From NCBI GenBank assembly GCA_025618425.1, contig CM046833.1:39871115-39935114 (forward strand): a stretch of 64,000 bases of DNA, in the 5' to 3' direction. Shown in pieces: positions 52,171-62,450 of this stretch. The stretch is from Heliocidaris tuberculata (Eukaryota; Echinodermata; Echinoidea; Camarodonta; Echinometridae). Below the pieces are notes generated by a model, which saw only the letters and a program-made list of their open reading frames with translations, did not search any database and was not told the DNA's origin. How positions within the stretch are numbered: the first letter of the stretch is position 1; the number at the start of each line of letters is the position of its first letter. A program made the position numbers and the translations under genes.

Positions 52171-55134
52171 TTACACAGCATCAATCTCATCACTAATGTG
52201 TACATCATTTATACCTTCAGTTTGTGTAACAGATGGACACTCGATGGACACTGATTCATCATCACTTACCTGTTCTGCTGCTACACTCACAGAGTTAGCC
52301 TGCGTAATTGTTGACTCCACTCTATCTCTCTCTACATATTTCTTTAGCAAGTTTGCATGATAAGTCTTCTCCTTACCTTTTACCTGCAGTTTGTAATTGT
52401 GTCGAGCTACACGTTCAAGTACTTCAAATGGTCCCTGCCATTGCATTTGAAGTTTGTTGGAGCTTGTGGGTAACAATAGTAATACTTTGTCACCCTTCTC
52501 AAACCTTCTATCCCTGGCTTTGACATCAAAGTGTTTCTTGTACCTAAGAGATGACTTCTCGAGTACATTCCTAGCTACCTCACAAGTAGACTGTAATCTA
52601 TCCTTAAGATCTAAGACATACTGATACGTTGTCTTTACCTCTTCTTCGGGAATTTCCTCCGTCCATAGTTCCCTAAGTATTGTCATAGGCCCTCTCACTA
52701 CTCTACCATACATCAACTCAAAAGGTGAGTGACCAGTACTCTCATGTGGTACTTCGCGATATGAGAATAACAACGCAGGCAAATAGCGATCCCAGTCTTT
52801 GGGTATCTCTTGGCACATACGTCTGAGCATTTGTTTGAGCGTCCCATTGAAACGCTCGCATGCGCCGTTCGCCATAGGATGATAAGGCGTGGTATAAAAT
52901 TGCCTAATTCCTACCAAACGCGCTGCCTCTCTCATGACACCCGCAGTGAACTGAGTGCCATTATCAGAAAGCATCTCATTCGGAAAGCCTAGTCTTGAGA
53001 ACACTTCCATTAAACCCTCAGCTACGCGCTCAGCTTCGATAGAAGGAAGTGCAATCGCTTCTGGATAGCGAGTAGCAAGATCTACAAGTGTTAATATGTA
53101 ACGATTGCCCTTGTCAGTAATTGGTTGAATTGGACCAATTAAGTCAACCGCTACGCGACGAAAACATGTGTCAATCAGTTTAGGGGAAACTAATGGTACC
53201 TTACCTATCCGTCCCTTTGGCGTCGTACGCTGACATGAATCACATGATGCACAATATCTCTGCACGTCAGACTGGATTCCTGGCCAATAAAACTGAGACA
53301 TTACCCTATCCAAAGTCTTTTTGGTTTTCAAATGTCCAGCCAAAGGCATATCATATGCAAGATGTAAAACAGAATTACGAAGTGGCTTAGGTACTACAAG
53401 CTGTTTGAATTCTTTACCATTGTCCACATATGGTGACGTATAACGTCGATACAAGAGCGAGTTATCGTAGAAGTAACACACTTCTCCCCCACTACCTACA
53501 GACTTACTTGTTCCACTGTCTGCCAGTTTATTTACCTTGTCCAAAGTCGCACCCTGTTGCTGTTCCCTCAGCATCTCGTCCCTTGTCGCCGAGATCTCGA
53601 TACCACCTGGTGTTTTCAATCTCCTCCAAGGCTGCTCCTTTTTCTTCTTCATCCCTCTGGTTTCCACGCTCGCCCCTACATTTGCTGTCGTGTTTGAGTT
53701 CATTACCTCTTTCGACTCCTTGATGTGGCCTCCATCTGTTTCTGTCTGAGTTGCTGCGTCGACCGTATCTCCGAATTCCGGCCTCCTTGCCCCTTTTATG
53801 TTACCTATTATTAAATCGTATAGAGGGTTATCCATACAAAGCACTTTGACATTTCCTGAAAAGTATGGTGTACTTACGTCTATGAATGCAGTGGGTATCC
53901 TCCGAACACTATGATCCATGAGCAGACATAACTGATACTCTCCAGTCATCTGTGATTTTAATACAAGATTAGTACGCACTATTACAGCATTACATCCTGA
54001 ATCTCTTAAGACAGTTATAGTCTTTCCGTTTACCTCGCCATCACATGGAGGCATATCCGATCCTAACTCATCATATCCACTATTCAACACAAACAACTCG
54101 TGCCCGCACATGAGCTTAACAGTCTGAATTGCATCTGCTTTATCAGCCTTCAATTCATGGTTTTCAGACTCAGTACATATGCCTGCTATACAACCTCCAC
54201 CTGTTTGTTTACCTTTTCCTGAAGTAGATGGGTTGGGGTAATTCTTCATGGAAGCGTCCTTTCTTGTGGGGCACTTCGGGGAAATGTGTCCCCACTTGCC
54301 ACATGAATGACATTTAACCTCTTTGCTTCTATCATTCGGTCTACACTTCTGCTCTTTAATGCCGCGTGCTTCAAAGTATCGCTCAGCATGCTTAACCAAC
54401 TCCTGCGCATCGTGAGGGGTGTGATCACGAACAAATATCACCAAATCGCGCGAGCAGCACGAGAGTAATTGTTCTCGTATGCATAAGTCCGATAATGCTT
54501 CAAAAGAACTATCACATTCCGATAGCTCAACCCATCGGTTGGCATAACGTGATATGCGAGCAGCGAATTGAGAAAATGACTCACCGTCTTTCTGCTTTGC
54601 TTCGCGAAAGCGTTTTCGGAAGCCTTCCGCGGTTAAAGAAAAATGCTGCAACAATGCACGCTTAAGAGCGTCGTAGTCTTCTGCTTCATTACAAGGCAAA
54701 CGAGTATAACATTCCAGGGCAGTGCCTGTCAAAAGATTTCCTAGAGCAGGGGCCCAAACTCCCTTTGGCCATTTGCTAAGTGCTGCATGTCTCTCAAAGC
54801 GTGAGATATAAGCATCCAAATCATCAGAGTTCGCGTCGAACGCTTGCATGCGCGGCAACGCGCTCTGAAAACCTTGTATATCATAAGTGTCCTTCTTACA
54901 CTCAACAAGTTTTAAGTCTAACTGTTTCTGTTTAGTTAGCTCTTCAGCAAGTCTTTGCTGTTCTTCCCTAGACTTTTGACGCTCATCTCTAGCTGCAGTA
55001 GCTTCTAACCTATCAAGTTCCTTATCCCGTTCCTCACAGGCAAAAGTGAGCAACTTCTCACCCTGTAATCCAAATTTCTCTCCTAACTCGATAAATTTTG
55101 ACAGATCCATGTTTTGAAAGTAGGCAATGTTCAA
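52171..55134 (-). CDS. gag-pol: Gypsy gag-protease-integrase polyprotein
   Basis: 987 codons. Residues 1-270 form a gag with a coiled-coil-like charged start (EERDKELDRLEATAARDERQ) and a capsid-like helical region. Residues 275-288 are a CCHC zinc knuckle (C275, C278, H283, C288). The retropepsin motif DSG is at 378-380. The integrase zinc-binding part has H591, H601, C631 and C634, and the catalytic triad is D664, D724, E760 with 35 residues between the last two. A GPF motif at 901-903 marks the C-terminal integrase domain. A second in-frame ATG eight codons in (MDLSKF) could be the start. It ends in TAA; RT follows in the same frame. Confidence 0.93.
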   Translation of the reverse strand: MNIAYFQNMDLSKFIELGEKFGLQGEKLLTFACEERDKELDRLEATAARDERQKSREEQQRLAEELTKQKQLDLKLVECKKDTYDIQGFQSALPRMQAFDANSDDLDAYISRFERHAALSKWPKGVWAPALGNLLTGTALECYTRLPCNEAEDYDALKRALLQHFSLTAEGFRKRFREAKQKDGESFSQFAARISRYANRWVELSECDSSFEALSDLCIREQLLSCCSRDLVIFVRDHTPHDAQELVKHAERYFEARGIKEQKCRPNDRSKEVKCHSCGKWGHISPKCPTRKDASMKNYPNPSTSGKGKQTGGGCIAGICTESENHELKADKADAIQTVKLMCGHELFVLNSGYDELGSDMPPCDGEVNGKTITVLRDSGCNAVIVRTNLVLKSQMTGEYQLCLLMDHSVRRIPTAFIDVSTPYFSGNVKVLCMDNPLYDLIIGNIKGARRPEFGDTVDAATQTETDGGHIKESKEVMNSNTTANVGASVETRGMKKKKEQPWRRLKTPGGIEISATRDEMLREQQQGATLDKVNKLADSGTSKSVGSGGEVCYFYDNSLLYRRYTSPYVDNGKEFKQLVVPKPLRNSVLHLAYDMPLAGHLKTKKTLDRVMSQFYWPGIQSDVQRYCASCDSCQRTTPKGRIGKVPLVSPKLIDTCFRRVAVDLIGPIQPITDKGNRYILTLVDLATRYPEAIALPSIEAERVAEGLMEVFSRLGFPNEMLSDNGTQFTAGVMREAARLVGIRQFYTTPYHPMANGACERFNGTLKQMLRRMCQEIPKDWDRYLPALLFSYREVPHESTGHSPFELMYGRVVRGPMTILRELWTEEIPEEEVKTTYQYVLDLKDRLQSTCEVARNVLEKSSLRYKKHFDVKARDRRFEKGDKVLLLLPTSSNKLQMQWQGPFEVLERVARHNYKLQVKGKEKTYHANLLKKYVERDRVESTITQANSVSVAAEQVSDDESVSIECPSVTQTEGINDVHISDEIDAV

Positions 55135-55282
55135 AGAATATTCACCCTAGCAAGGACCAATTGTTTGAAACACCACTTCAATATGAGATAAAATTCAACA
55201 CAGAACCTGACTAACTTGACCAAGCAAATTCTTCTGTGTAAAAATGACCAGTCACCTTCTGCTCTTCACTGCGAGAACTAAC

Positions 55283-55299
55283 TCCCGGACGTGCCCCCA
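55283..55299 (-). other. Candidate primer-binding site of the gypsy element
   Basis: Just inside the 5' LTR the - strand reads TGGGGGCACGTCCGGGA, beginning with the TGG expected of a site complementary to a tRNA 3' CCA end, two bases from the LTR border. The tRNA was not identified. Confidence 0.5.
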
Positions 55300-55301
55300 T
55301 A

Positions 55302-56386
55302 TGTCAGGATCAAACTTGGGTTTTCGTTTACTAATGTTTTGGCTACCAATACCCAAAATCACATAGACGACCTCACATACCCCAAGCATCCTTTTTTATA
55401 GTGAAGAGAGCTATGACATGGTCAAAGTACACGAAAGTAATTGCACTGTACAAATGAATTTTAAGGTTTCAAGCTGTTTATTACAACTGTATCAAATTTG
55501 GTTCAAAGAGCATTCAATCAAATAATCAAAACTTCTCATTCAAAAGAATGTATGTTTTAACTGGTTGCTGTGAAAATTATTGTCAGATATTCACAACTCT
55601 ATTACAGATCGAACAACATTTATCATATGCAGAATTAATTATAATGAATTGTATTATAATGAATTGTAATAATTAATCATTTGGTTACTGATAGTTATTA
55701 TTTAAAGGGTCATGAATTAAAGGACTTCCCTGTTTAAATGGATTCAGTCCACTGAAAGTTCTGTCGATGAGGATTGACGACAGGGCCCTGTCGCTGTCAA
55801 CGACGTGGTGCTATCGCGAGTCCTCGAACGGTTGAAGGTGTACCAAATAGCTGGATGACCATCGTCATTGAAGAGTAGGCGTGGTCATCGATACGAAGTT
55901 GCGTGACGTTTCAGAATCCAACTGGAAACTCAAGATTGAAACTCAGGATACACATACTGAAGATAAAAGCTTCACCGCCATGGTTCAGGAAATCAAATTA
56001 CTGAAGCCTTTGTAGCAGTAGCTCCATATTCGAGGTGCTGTCCCAGTGACAACAGCTCCCTGACCAAAGGACCCTTTTACAAATTGAATAAATTCCCATT
56101 ATCCAAAAATGCATATCCTTATTTTATTAATCAACTTTCTCACAGATCATATTATTTACAGTAATTTATTCTTTAGTATTTGTCCACCTTATTAATTAGC
56201 AAGTACAGACAAATATCTAAACTTTATTAATTTGTCTGTGAAATTCTTACTAGCCATATATTAAAAGTAAGCATAAATTCACATCAATCTGAGCAATATT
56301 GAACTACTCATATTATCTTAAATATCACTTTAATAAATGACTGAATTAAAAGCCTTCACAAATAATCAGAACTTCACAGCATAACA
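55302..56386 (-). repeat. Gypsy 5' LTR, truncated
   Basis: Matches 48993-50077 of the 3' LTR with few differences (for example a missing aac near the start). It stops at 56386, where unrelated DNA follows. In element orientation the missing part is the beginning of the LTR (U3), so promoter sequences are probably lost. No target duplication can be expected at this side. Confidence 0.85.
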
Positions 56387-56800
56387 GGCAGGGGTCGGAA
56401 GATGGGGGTCGGCAAACTGGACTCATAGTTTAAAGTTTGATCAAGTCTTTTGAAGCATTTTCAGAAATAGCTATGAAACCGCTCCACCATTCCTATCTGT
56501 AATTCCCCCCCCCCCCCCAATCCCAAAATGCACCCTCTTTAGCCTATTTTTTAAATTTCAATTTACTATAAAAAAAAAAACAACAACTTTACGTAAATGT
56601 TCCACCTAGGTTAAATGATCCGATCTCTTTGAAATTTTAGTCACAAACTATCTTTACCTTGTTGGTGATTCTTATATAAAATCTAATAATAATATTTAGA
56701 GAAAATGGTGATATTTTTACTTGGAAAGTTCTGATTTCTTCGATTTTTGAGAAATTTGAAAAAAAAATGCAATTTTAGGGTAAATTCAACAGAGTATAAC
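56387..56800. other. No gene seen
   Basis: Non-coding, AT-rich, with a C run at 56506-56519 and an A run at 56568. Confidence 0.4.
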
Positions 56801-57860
56801 AAAAATGGCCCAACTTTTTTTATGAGCTAATATTTGGTCATGAAGTGTCTTCACGTAACCAAGTTTTATTTGTGATTTCAAAAGTGTGGAGTGTCTTACC
56901 CTATTTTTGCACATGTCTGTTAAAAACTACCACTTTTTAACTTCTGACAATTTTTTGTATTTATTATTTTTTTAGGTGTTTTTCAATGCCAACGCTGCCG
57001 AACAAAATAATACCTAACCCTAACCCTAACCCATACTTGGGCATTTTTGGCCATCATATGGATTTGTTCGATATCTGAATTTTAAAATTGTTGAGTATCT
57101 TCTTTTTTCATTATTTATTTTTTTTTAAATTTATGTCAAAGTATCCTTACAGTATGCCAATTTTCGCATTTTTGAAAAATTCCAAGAAAAAGACAATAAC
57201 TTTAACATTAACTCGTCATTAGCTAATACCAATAACCTAACATATTTGTAATCAATACTTGGTCACAGAGTGCCTTCACAGTGCTTCTTTCGATAACTGA
57301 AGTGTGGAGTAATGTGTACTAGTTATGTAAAAATACACCTAAAATATGCAATCTGTCATATTTTTGGGGAAAATTGAAGAAGAAAAAAAAAGGTAATTGA
57401 AACCTAAATTCATATCGGGCTAATGTCAATGACCTAACCTTATTTCAATCAACGATCGGTCGCATAGTGCCTCCATAGTACAAATTTCAATATCCGATTT
57501 CGAGACTGTGGAGTAATGTGTGTATACAAAAATACACCTAAAAATCATCCCTTTCCCCCCTTTTTGAAAAATTGAAAGAAAAAAAACCCCAAACAAACAA
57601 AAGAAAAAAAAAAAGAAGAAGAAAAAAAAAACAAAAAAAAAACAAACGTTATATAAATCTAAAATTCATCTCACACTAAAATCAATGACTGGCGTAAATT
57701 TTGAATTAATATTTGATCACAGAGTATCTGCATAATGCTACTTTCAATAGCTCAGCTGATCGGAAAAGAGTGGAGTAATTTGTACCTTGTAAAGAATTTC
57801 CTATGTAAAATGCGCCTAAAATATGCAAATTTTAACATTTTTTGATGAAATAAGAGAGAA
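56801..57860. repeat. About four diverged tandem units of ~220-240 bp
   Basis: Units share the order 'ggtca(c/t)-agtgtctt/gtgcct-ca', 'gataactgaagtgtggagta', 'aaaatacacctaaaa' and 'caat-acctaac'. Examples start near 56835, 57260, 57450 and 57714. No coding frame. Confidence 0.55.
57013..57032. repeat. Short interstitial telomere-type repeat
   Basis: Three CCTAAC-type units in a row (cctaaccctaaccctaaccc), i.e. the vertebrate/echinoderm telomere motif on the opposite strand. It is short enough to be an internal relic or chance within AT-rich DNA. Confidence 0.6.
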
Positions 57861-58046
57861 TCAAGTTTTACGCTTTGGTAATTCAGTAAAGGTTCGTTAA
57901 TCCGAAGTTTTGTAATTACGGAAATGGAACGGGGTTCCCAATTCCGTAATTGAAACAAACCCTAGTATCATTTTCCACAAGTACGAACAATGCGATAAAA
58001 AACGTTAAATTTCAAACTGACGGGTGAGAAATCATTTATCAGACCA

Positions 58047-58174
58047 GGGACCTGTAACATAAAGAGATTAACAAATCTTACGACTGATATCAATCGTATG
58101 TCTATGGTAGACCATGTACTGAAGAGTTACAATTGATCATAAGATTGATTGTATCTCTTTATGTTACAGGCCCC
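58047..58174. mobile_element. Palindromic MITE, 128 bp
   Basis: Left end gggacctgtaacataaagag pairs with right end ctctttatgttacaggcccc; inner parts (acgactgatatcaatcgt and acaattgatcataagattg) pair imperfectly. A fold-back element unrelated in sequence to the one at 47288. Confidence 0.75.
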
Positions 58175-59231
58175 AGGATATATACAAACATGTACATGTA
58201 GCAATAACATTAAACAGCAAGAAGCGTGTACTTGGAAAGACGGTTTTTGCATTAGGTGTTGAGAAACGTAAAAGTTTCGTCATCATTTACCCAACAAAAA
58301 AAAAGTAAGTTCCCCCTGGAACTTTTTAATATATCTCGAGAAATATTTGAAGAAACTTAAAAACTGTTCAAAATCCTTTTTTTTCAATCTAATACGAGTA
58401 CGTTTCAGGGCATTTTAAGCATTTCAAAATTTCAGTGCGTGAGCGCGCGCAGCTTGTGCAGAACGTAAAAACGCCGGGTTTTTTTTTTTGTTTTTGTTTT
58501 TTTTGTTTTTTTGTTTTTTTTGTTTTTTTTTTGGGGGGGGTTGTTTTTATGGTTTGTCTTCCTGACACTATTCTTGACAATTTTCAACTACTTACATTCC
58601 ATAATGCCACACGCGCGTCAAACTTTCAAATTCGTGCTCGCGTCAATGGGCAATATAATGTAAAAAGTGGTAAAAACATTCCTATCTTGAATCCGCCATA
58701 GCTCGTCACAAAGGCTATGGACCCCCCCTCCCCCTATTTTTTTTTTTTTTTTTTTTTTTTACATATTCTGGAAGCCTATAAGTTGTAGATTAGAATTATG
58801 AATAAAAGGGGGGGGGGTTGATCTGTCGGAACGTCATCATATTTCAGTAATAGGTTGTCGATTTTTTACACTTTATATGTTGTAGCTGAGACGATTTTCG
58901 ACAAGATCATTCACAACCATTTTTATCTTTTTGACAAAGGGACCATGGCGTATTTTTCCAATTAAAAGGCGGCATGCCAATTTTTCACATTTTGCGTGTA
59001 TTCTCTATGGGACATGATTTTTTTTTCCAAATCTTGATCCTTCATTCCAGTCTTCTTTGAGCAGTATCCCTGTTATTTGCTTGATTTTCTCCCAAAGTTC
59101 AGTATGTTATAGCTTAGACTATAACATTTCATAAATATGCCCTCCAATTTTTGATCAGATGTCGGCATCATGCCCATTTGTTAACTACAAAATGTGATTT
59201 GAGAATCCCGCTTTTTCATTTACGTGTTATC
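58175..59231. other. No gene seen; T-rich and G-run tracts
   Basis: Contains T-rich sequence at 58478-58535, a T run at 58737-58760 and a G run at 58810. No exon or element recognised. Confidence 0.4.
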
Positions 59232-59311
59232 TCTGAGGCAAATATTTGTGTGTATTGGTAAAGCACTTGCCTCCCATTTCGGTGACCCAGGTTCGATCCC
59301 CGATGGGTCCA
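59232..59311 (+). mobile_element. tRNA-like SINE head
   Basis: Reads like a tRNA body: ttggtaaagcacttgcctcc resembles the A box/D arm region, and ggttcgatccc at 59290-59300 is a perfect polymerase III B box. It runs into a T-rich tract instead of a tRNA acceptor stem. A tRNA-derived SINE fragment or tRNA pseudogene, not a functional tRNA. Confidence 0.6.
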
Positions 59312-59884
59312 TTTTTTTTTTCTTTTTTTTTTCTTTTTTGTTTCCTTCTTCTTTTTGCCTTTCATTTTACCATCTTCTTCGACTATTATAACAACAATCA
59401 CAAACAATGTAATAAATTTCCTGTTTTTTGCGTGTTAAACTATTGGAAAGTAGTGTACAGTAGTTTGTGTACAACCCTATGCAAAATTTGATTCCCTGTC
59501 GTGTTTAAAAGCTATGGGGTTAATCTCCCATGTATCCTGCAATTATATCAAATCGTCCGATTTTCTTTCATGCAAATCTCCACCCATTGCCAACATTATC
59601 AGGATTATCATCTTCCACAAATTTATCACATCTTACAAATCAATTTGCCAGATGGACAGACAGATCACTAATTCGTCTTCATTGACGCATTAAGTTTCAG
59701 TTCTTGTCATCTTTAATCATGTTAAGACACATAATTTGTCATGAAGATTCTTGAGACGTCAAGAGGCGTCAAAAATCACAATTTTCTAATAAGTTTGTCT
59801 ATAGTGTGTAGGGGGGGGGGGAATAGAATAAATATAACGTCTAATTTAAAGGGGATGGGCACAATCAAACAAAAATAAACAATA
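59312..59884. other. No gene seen
   Basis: T-rich at the left end, a G run near 59810, otherwise ordinary AT-rich DNA. Confidence 0.4.
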
Positions 59885-60002
59885 TAACTCCTGTAGAGCC
59901 CATAAATGTAAAAATAACCACAAATGTAAAAACATTGCACCTGCAAATGTCAAAATAACCACAAATGTCATAACATTTCACCACAAGTGTAAAAATAACC
60001 AC

Positions 60003-60033
<31 letters not shown>

Positions 60034-60180
60034 TCTCCCACAAATGTAAAAATCTTTTTAACCACAAATGTAAAAAAAAAAAAAACACACACACACACAC
60101 ATTTCTTCTACAAATGTAAACATTTCCATTTTTACCTCAAATGTCATAACATGACTACCGCTAATGTAAAAACCCACTGG
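59885..60180. repeat. Degenerate array of an 'ACAAATGTAAAA' motif
   Basis: About a dozen copies of 'accacaaatgtaaaaata' and variants (acaaatgtcataaca, acaagtgtaaaaata), spaced 15-25 bp and interrupted by an A run and (CA)n. Low-complexity minisatellite. Confidence 0.7.
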
Positions 60181-60219
60181 TTGCATAAGGCACCTATGTA
60201 AGATAAGTTATTATGGTAA

Positions 60220-60960
60220 ATGGCAATGGTCTAATGCCAAGTGGTCTAATAGCCAAATGGTTTAACATCATTCGGTCTAACAACGAATAGTCCATCTCCA
60301 TCTCTATTTCGTCTAATCAATATTTCGTCTAATAATCATTTGGTCTAATAATTTAATTACTGCGTCTATAGCCAATTCGTCTAAAACACATTTGGTCTAA
60401 ACACCACTTGGTCTAATAATCAGTTCGTCTAAATGTTCACTTGGTCGAATAGCTATTTCGGCTAAAACCAGTTGGTCTAATAGCGAAATGGTCTAATCAT
60501 CATCATTTTATCTAATTACCATTTTGTCTAATCATCGTTGGTCCAATTCTCAGTTCGTCTAATAACCGTTTGGTCATATATCCATTTTGTCTAATACTAC
60601 AGACAAAATAAGAGGTTAGCCTGTCATAGTTATAATAGGTTTATTGCCAGTTGGTCTAATAGCCAGTTGGTCTAGCATCATTCGGTCTAATATCAGTTGC
60701 TCTAATAACCCATTTGGTTCATTATCGATTGGTCTAATTGCCATTTCGTCTAATCATCAAATGGTCTAAATCCAATTGGTATAATACCCATATGGTCTAC
60801 ACATCATTTGGTATATTTGTCAGTTAGTCTAACCTCAGTTGGTCTATCATCATTAAGTCAACACCCATTTTACTCTAATATCCATTTGGTCTAATAGCCG
60901 TCTGGTCTAATTACCATTTGGTCTAATCATCATTTCGTGTAATGACCAACTGGGCTATTT
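60220..60960. repeat. Degenerate minisatellite with 'GGTCTAAT' core
   Basis: Some 40 imperfect units of 14-18 bp with core (t)ttggtctaat or tcgtctaat followed by a variable spacer such as agcca, catca or aacca. The array continues over 740 bp with one ~50-bp break near 60600-60650. The spacers are not unique and the core is degenerate, unlike a CRISPR array. Confidence 0.8.
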
Positions 60961-61009
60961 TTTGTTTTCGCCTACAACTTTTTTTGCCGTAATTGTAAGT
61001 TAAGTTTTT

Positions 61010-61733
61010 TGTTGTTTTTTTTTTGTTTGTTGTTGTTGTTGTTGTTTTTTTTGTTGGTCCTTTTTTGTGGAGGGGGGGGGGGGTGTGAGGAGAAAAGAGG
61101 TGACCTGATGGTGAAACATCGCATGCATTAATTACATGTGCTTAATTATCTAGTGAATTAATTTATTAATTAATTAATCAATCAATATTTTAGCGCATTT
61201 TTTAACTATTGTTTTATTGCACTTTGCTTTTATTTGTTTTTATCCTTTCATTTATATCGCTATCTTCTCTTATGAATATCTTTATCCTTCTATCATTTCT
61301 CTAACTTTCGTTATGTTATTCCTTGCTTTTATCCTTTCATTTTCCATCTTTCCTTTAGTTGTGTTATTCTTTAATTCCTTCTATCACCTCTTCCATATTT
61401 CTATATGTTAATCTTTATATTATTTCTTCGTTTTTCTCTTTCTCTATGTTTTTTTTTCGCCCTTTATTCCGTGATTTATCTTTTTGCCTATTTTGCATTA
61501 TTCCTTTTTTTTTTTTTTTTTTTTCATTTATTTATTTATTTTTATTATTTATCTTATTTTTTTATTTATTTTGTTTTAATGTTTTTATTTATTATTTTTA
61601 TTTATTTTATTTATTTTATTTATTTTTTTATTTTATTTTTTATTTTTATTTTATTTTTTTTTTGGGGGGTGGGGGCTTTTTTATAATCTTCACTTCCATC
61701 TTTTACCATGATTTTTTTTATCCTTTTACCATT

Positions 61734-61766
<33 letters not shown>

Positions 61767-62040
61767 TTACATTATGTCTTTATCCTTCTATCCCTTAACT
61801 TTCAATCCTCCCTATTGTATTGTTATTCATCGATTAATCTTTACTTCCGTTTTTCCTTATATTATTCTTTATAGTCATTCTTCCATCATCTCTCTCTCAT
61901 TGATTGTGCCATTCTGTTTCTTTTCTATTCATTATCATCATGATTACTACATGAACCACAATGCAGGGAAATGGAACATTTTTGGAAGTGGGGACTGACG
62001 CCTCTTGCCCGGGTACTAACTACCCTTTTCAACATTTTGC
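61010..62040. repeat. Pyrimidine-rich low-complexity tract
   Basis: Strongly T/C-rich: (gtt)n at 61025-61045, G run at 61072-61083, then imperfect 'tttatccttctatc' style repeats, (ttta)n from 61525 and (ct)n at 61735-61755. Open frames here are simple F/L/Y/S runs and are not genes. Confidence 0.75.
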
Positions 62041-62178
62041 GCGCGAGCGAAGCGAGGGGCCAAACATTATTACAATGTATTATCTTAAACATGTGATTTC
62101 TTCTAAAAATATATACTGTACATAATCATAAACAAAATTATACTCGAAAAGTGAAGGGGCTGCAGTCCCATCACCCCC

Positions 62179-62211
<33 letters not shown>

Positions 62212-62439
62212 CTGCGATTTTTTTTTTTTTTTTTGTCAGGACTTGGCCACCGACGAGAGAGGCAGTATTTGAGCGTCAAGAGCAGTGCATGCATATGCAA
62301 TGTACGTGCTATCATTCTCTATCCACGAAAGGTAGAGATCGATGGTATGGATGTGCATGCGATTAGTTATGTGCAGTGCAGTGCACCAGCAATGCGACGT
62401 ACGTGCAGTACACATAATGCAGTGCGTGATTGTTTGAAG
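62041..62439. other. No gene seen; long C run
   Basis: Includes gcgcgagcgaagcgagg near 62040, a C run at 62181-62209 directly followed by a T run, and then unique-looking sequence. Confidence 0.4.
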
Positions 62440-62450
62440 AAAATGGACTT

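Larger units (their letters stand above)
48993..56386 (-). mobile_element. Gmr1-like gypsy LTR retrotransposon, 5' LTR truncated
   Basis: LTRs at 48993-50770 (3' LTR, complete) and 55302-56386 (5' LTR, missing ~690 bp of its start) enclose one long - strand coding frame broken by a single TAA. Domain order is gag, protease, integrase, RT, RNase H: sequence motifs are of Ty3/gypsy type, but integrase precedes RT as in Ty1/copia. This order is known for the Gmr1 group described in deuterostomes. The frame is otherwise open and the shared LTR portions differ only slightly, so the insertion is fairly young. Confidence 0.9.

Noticed and set aside
48988..56391. Target-site duplication around the gypsy element.
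   Set aside because: The left flank ends tatat and the right flank begins ggcag; they do not match, as expected because the right LTR is truncated.
59232..59311. A functional tRNA gene.
   Set aside because: The B box is good but no acceptor stem closes and the 3' side is a T-rich tract; a SINE head fits better.
60220..60960. Regular repeats with spacers, superficially like a CRISPR array.
   Set aside because: Units are 14-18 bp, the core is degenerate, spacers are 5-8 bp and repetitive, and the genome is animal.
61217..61998. Long open frames rich in F, L, Y and S resembling membrane proteins.
   Set aside because: Translations of T-rich simple sequence in several overlapping frames; no start context, exon borders or domain pattern.
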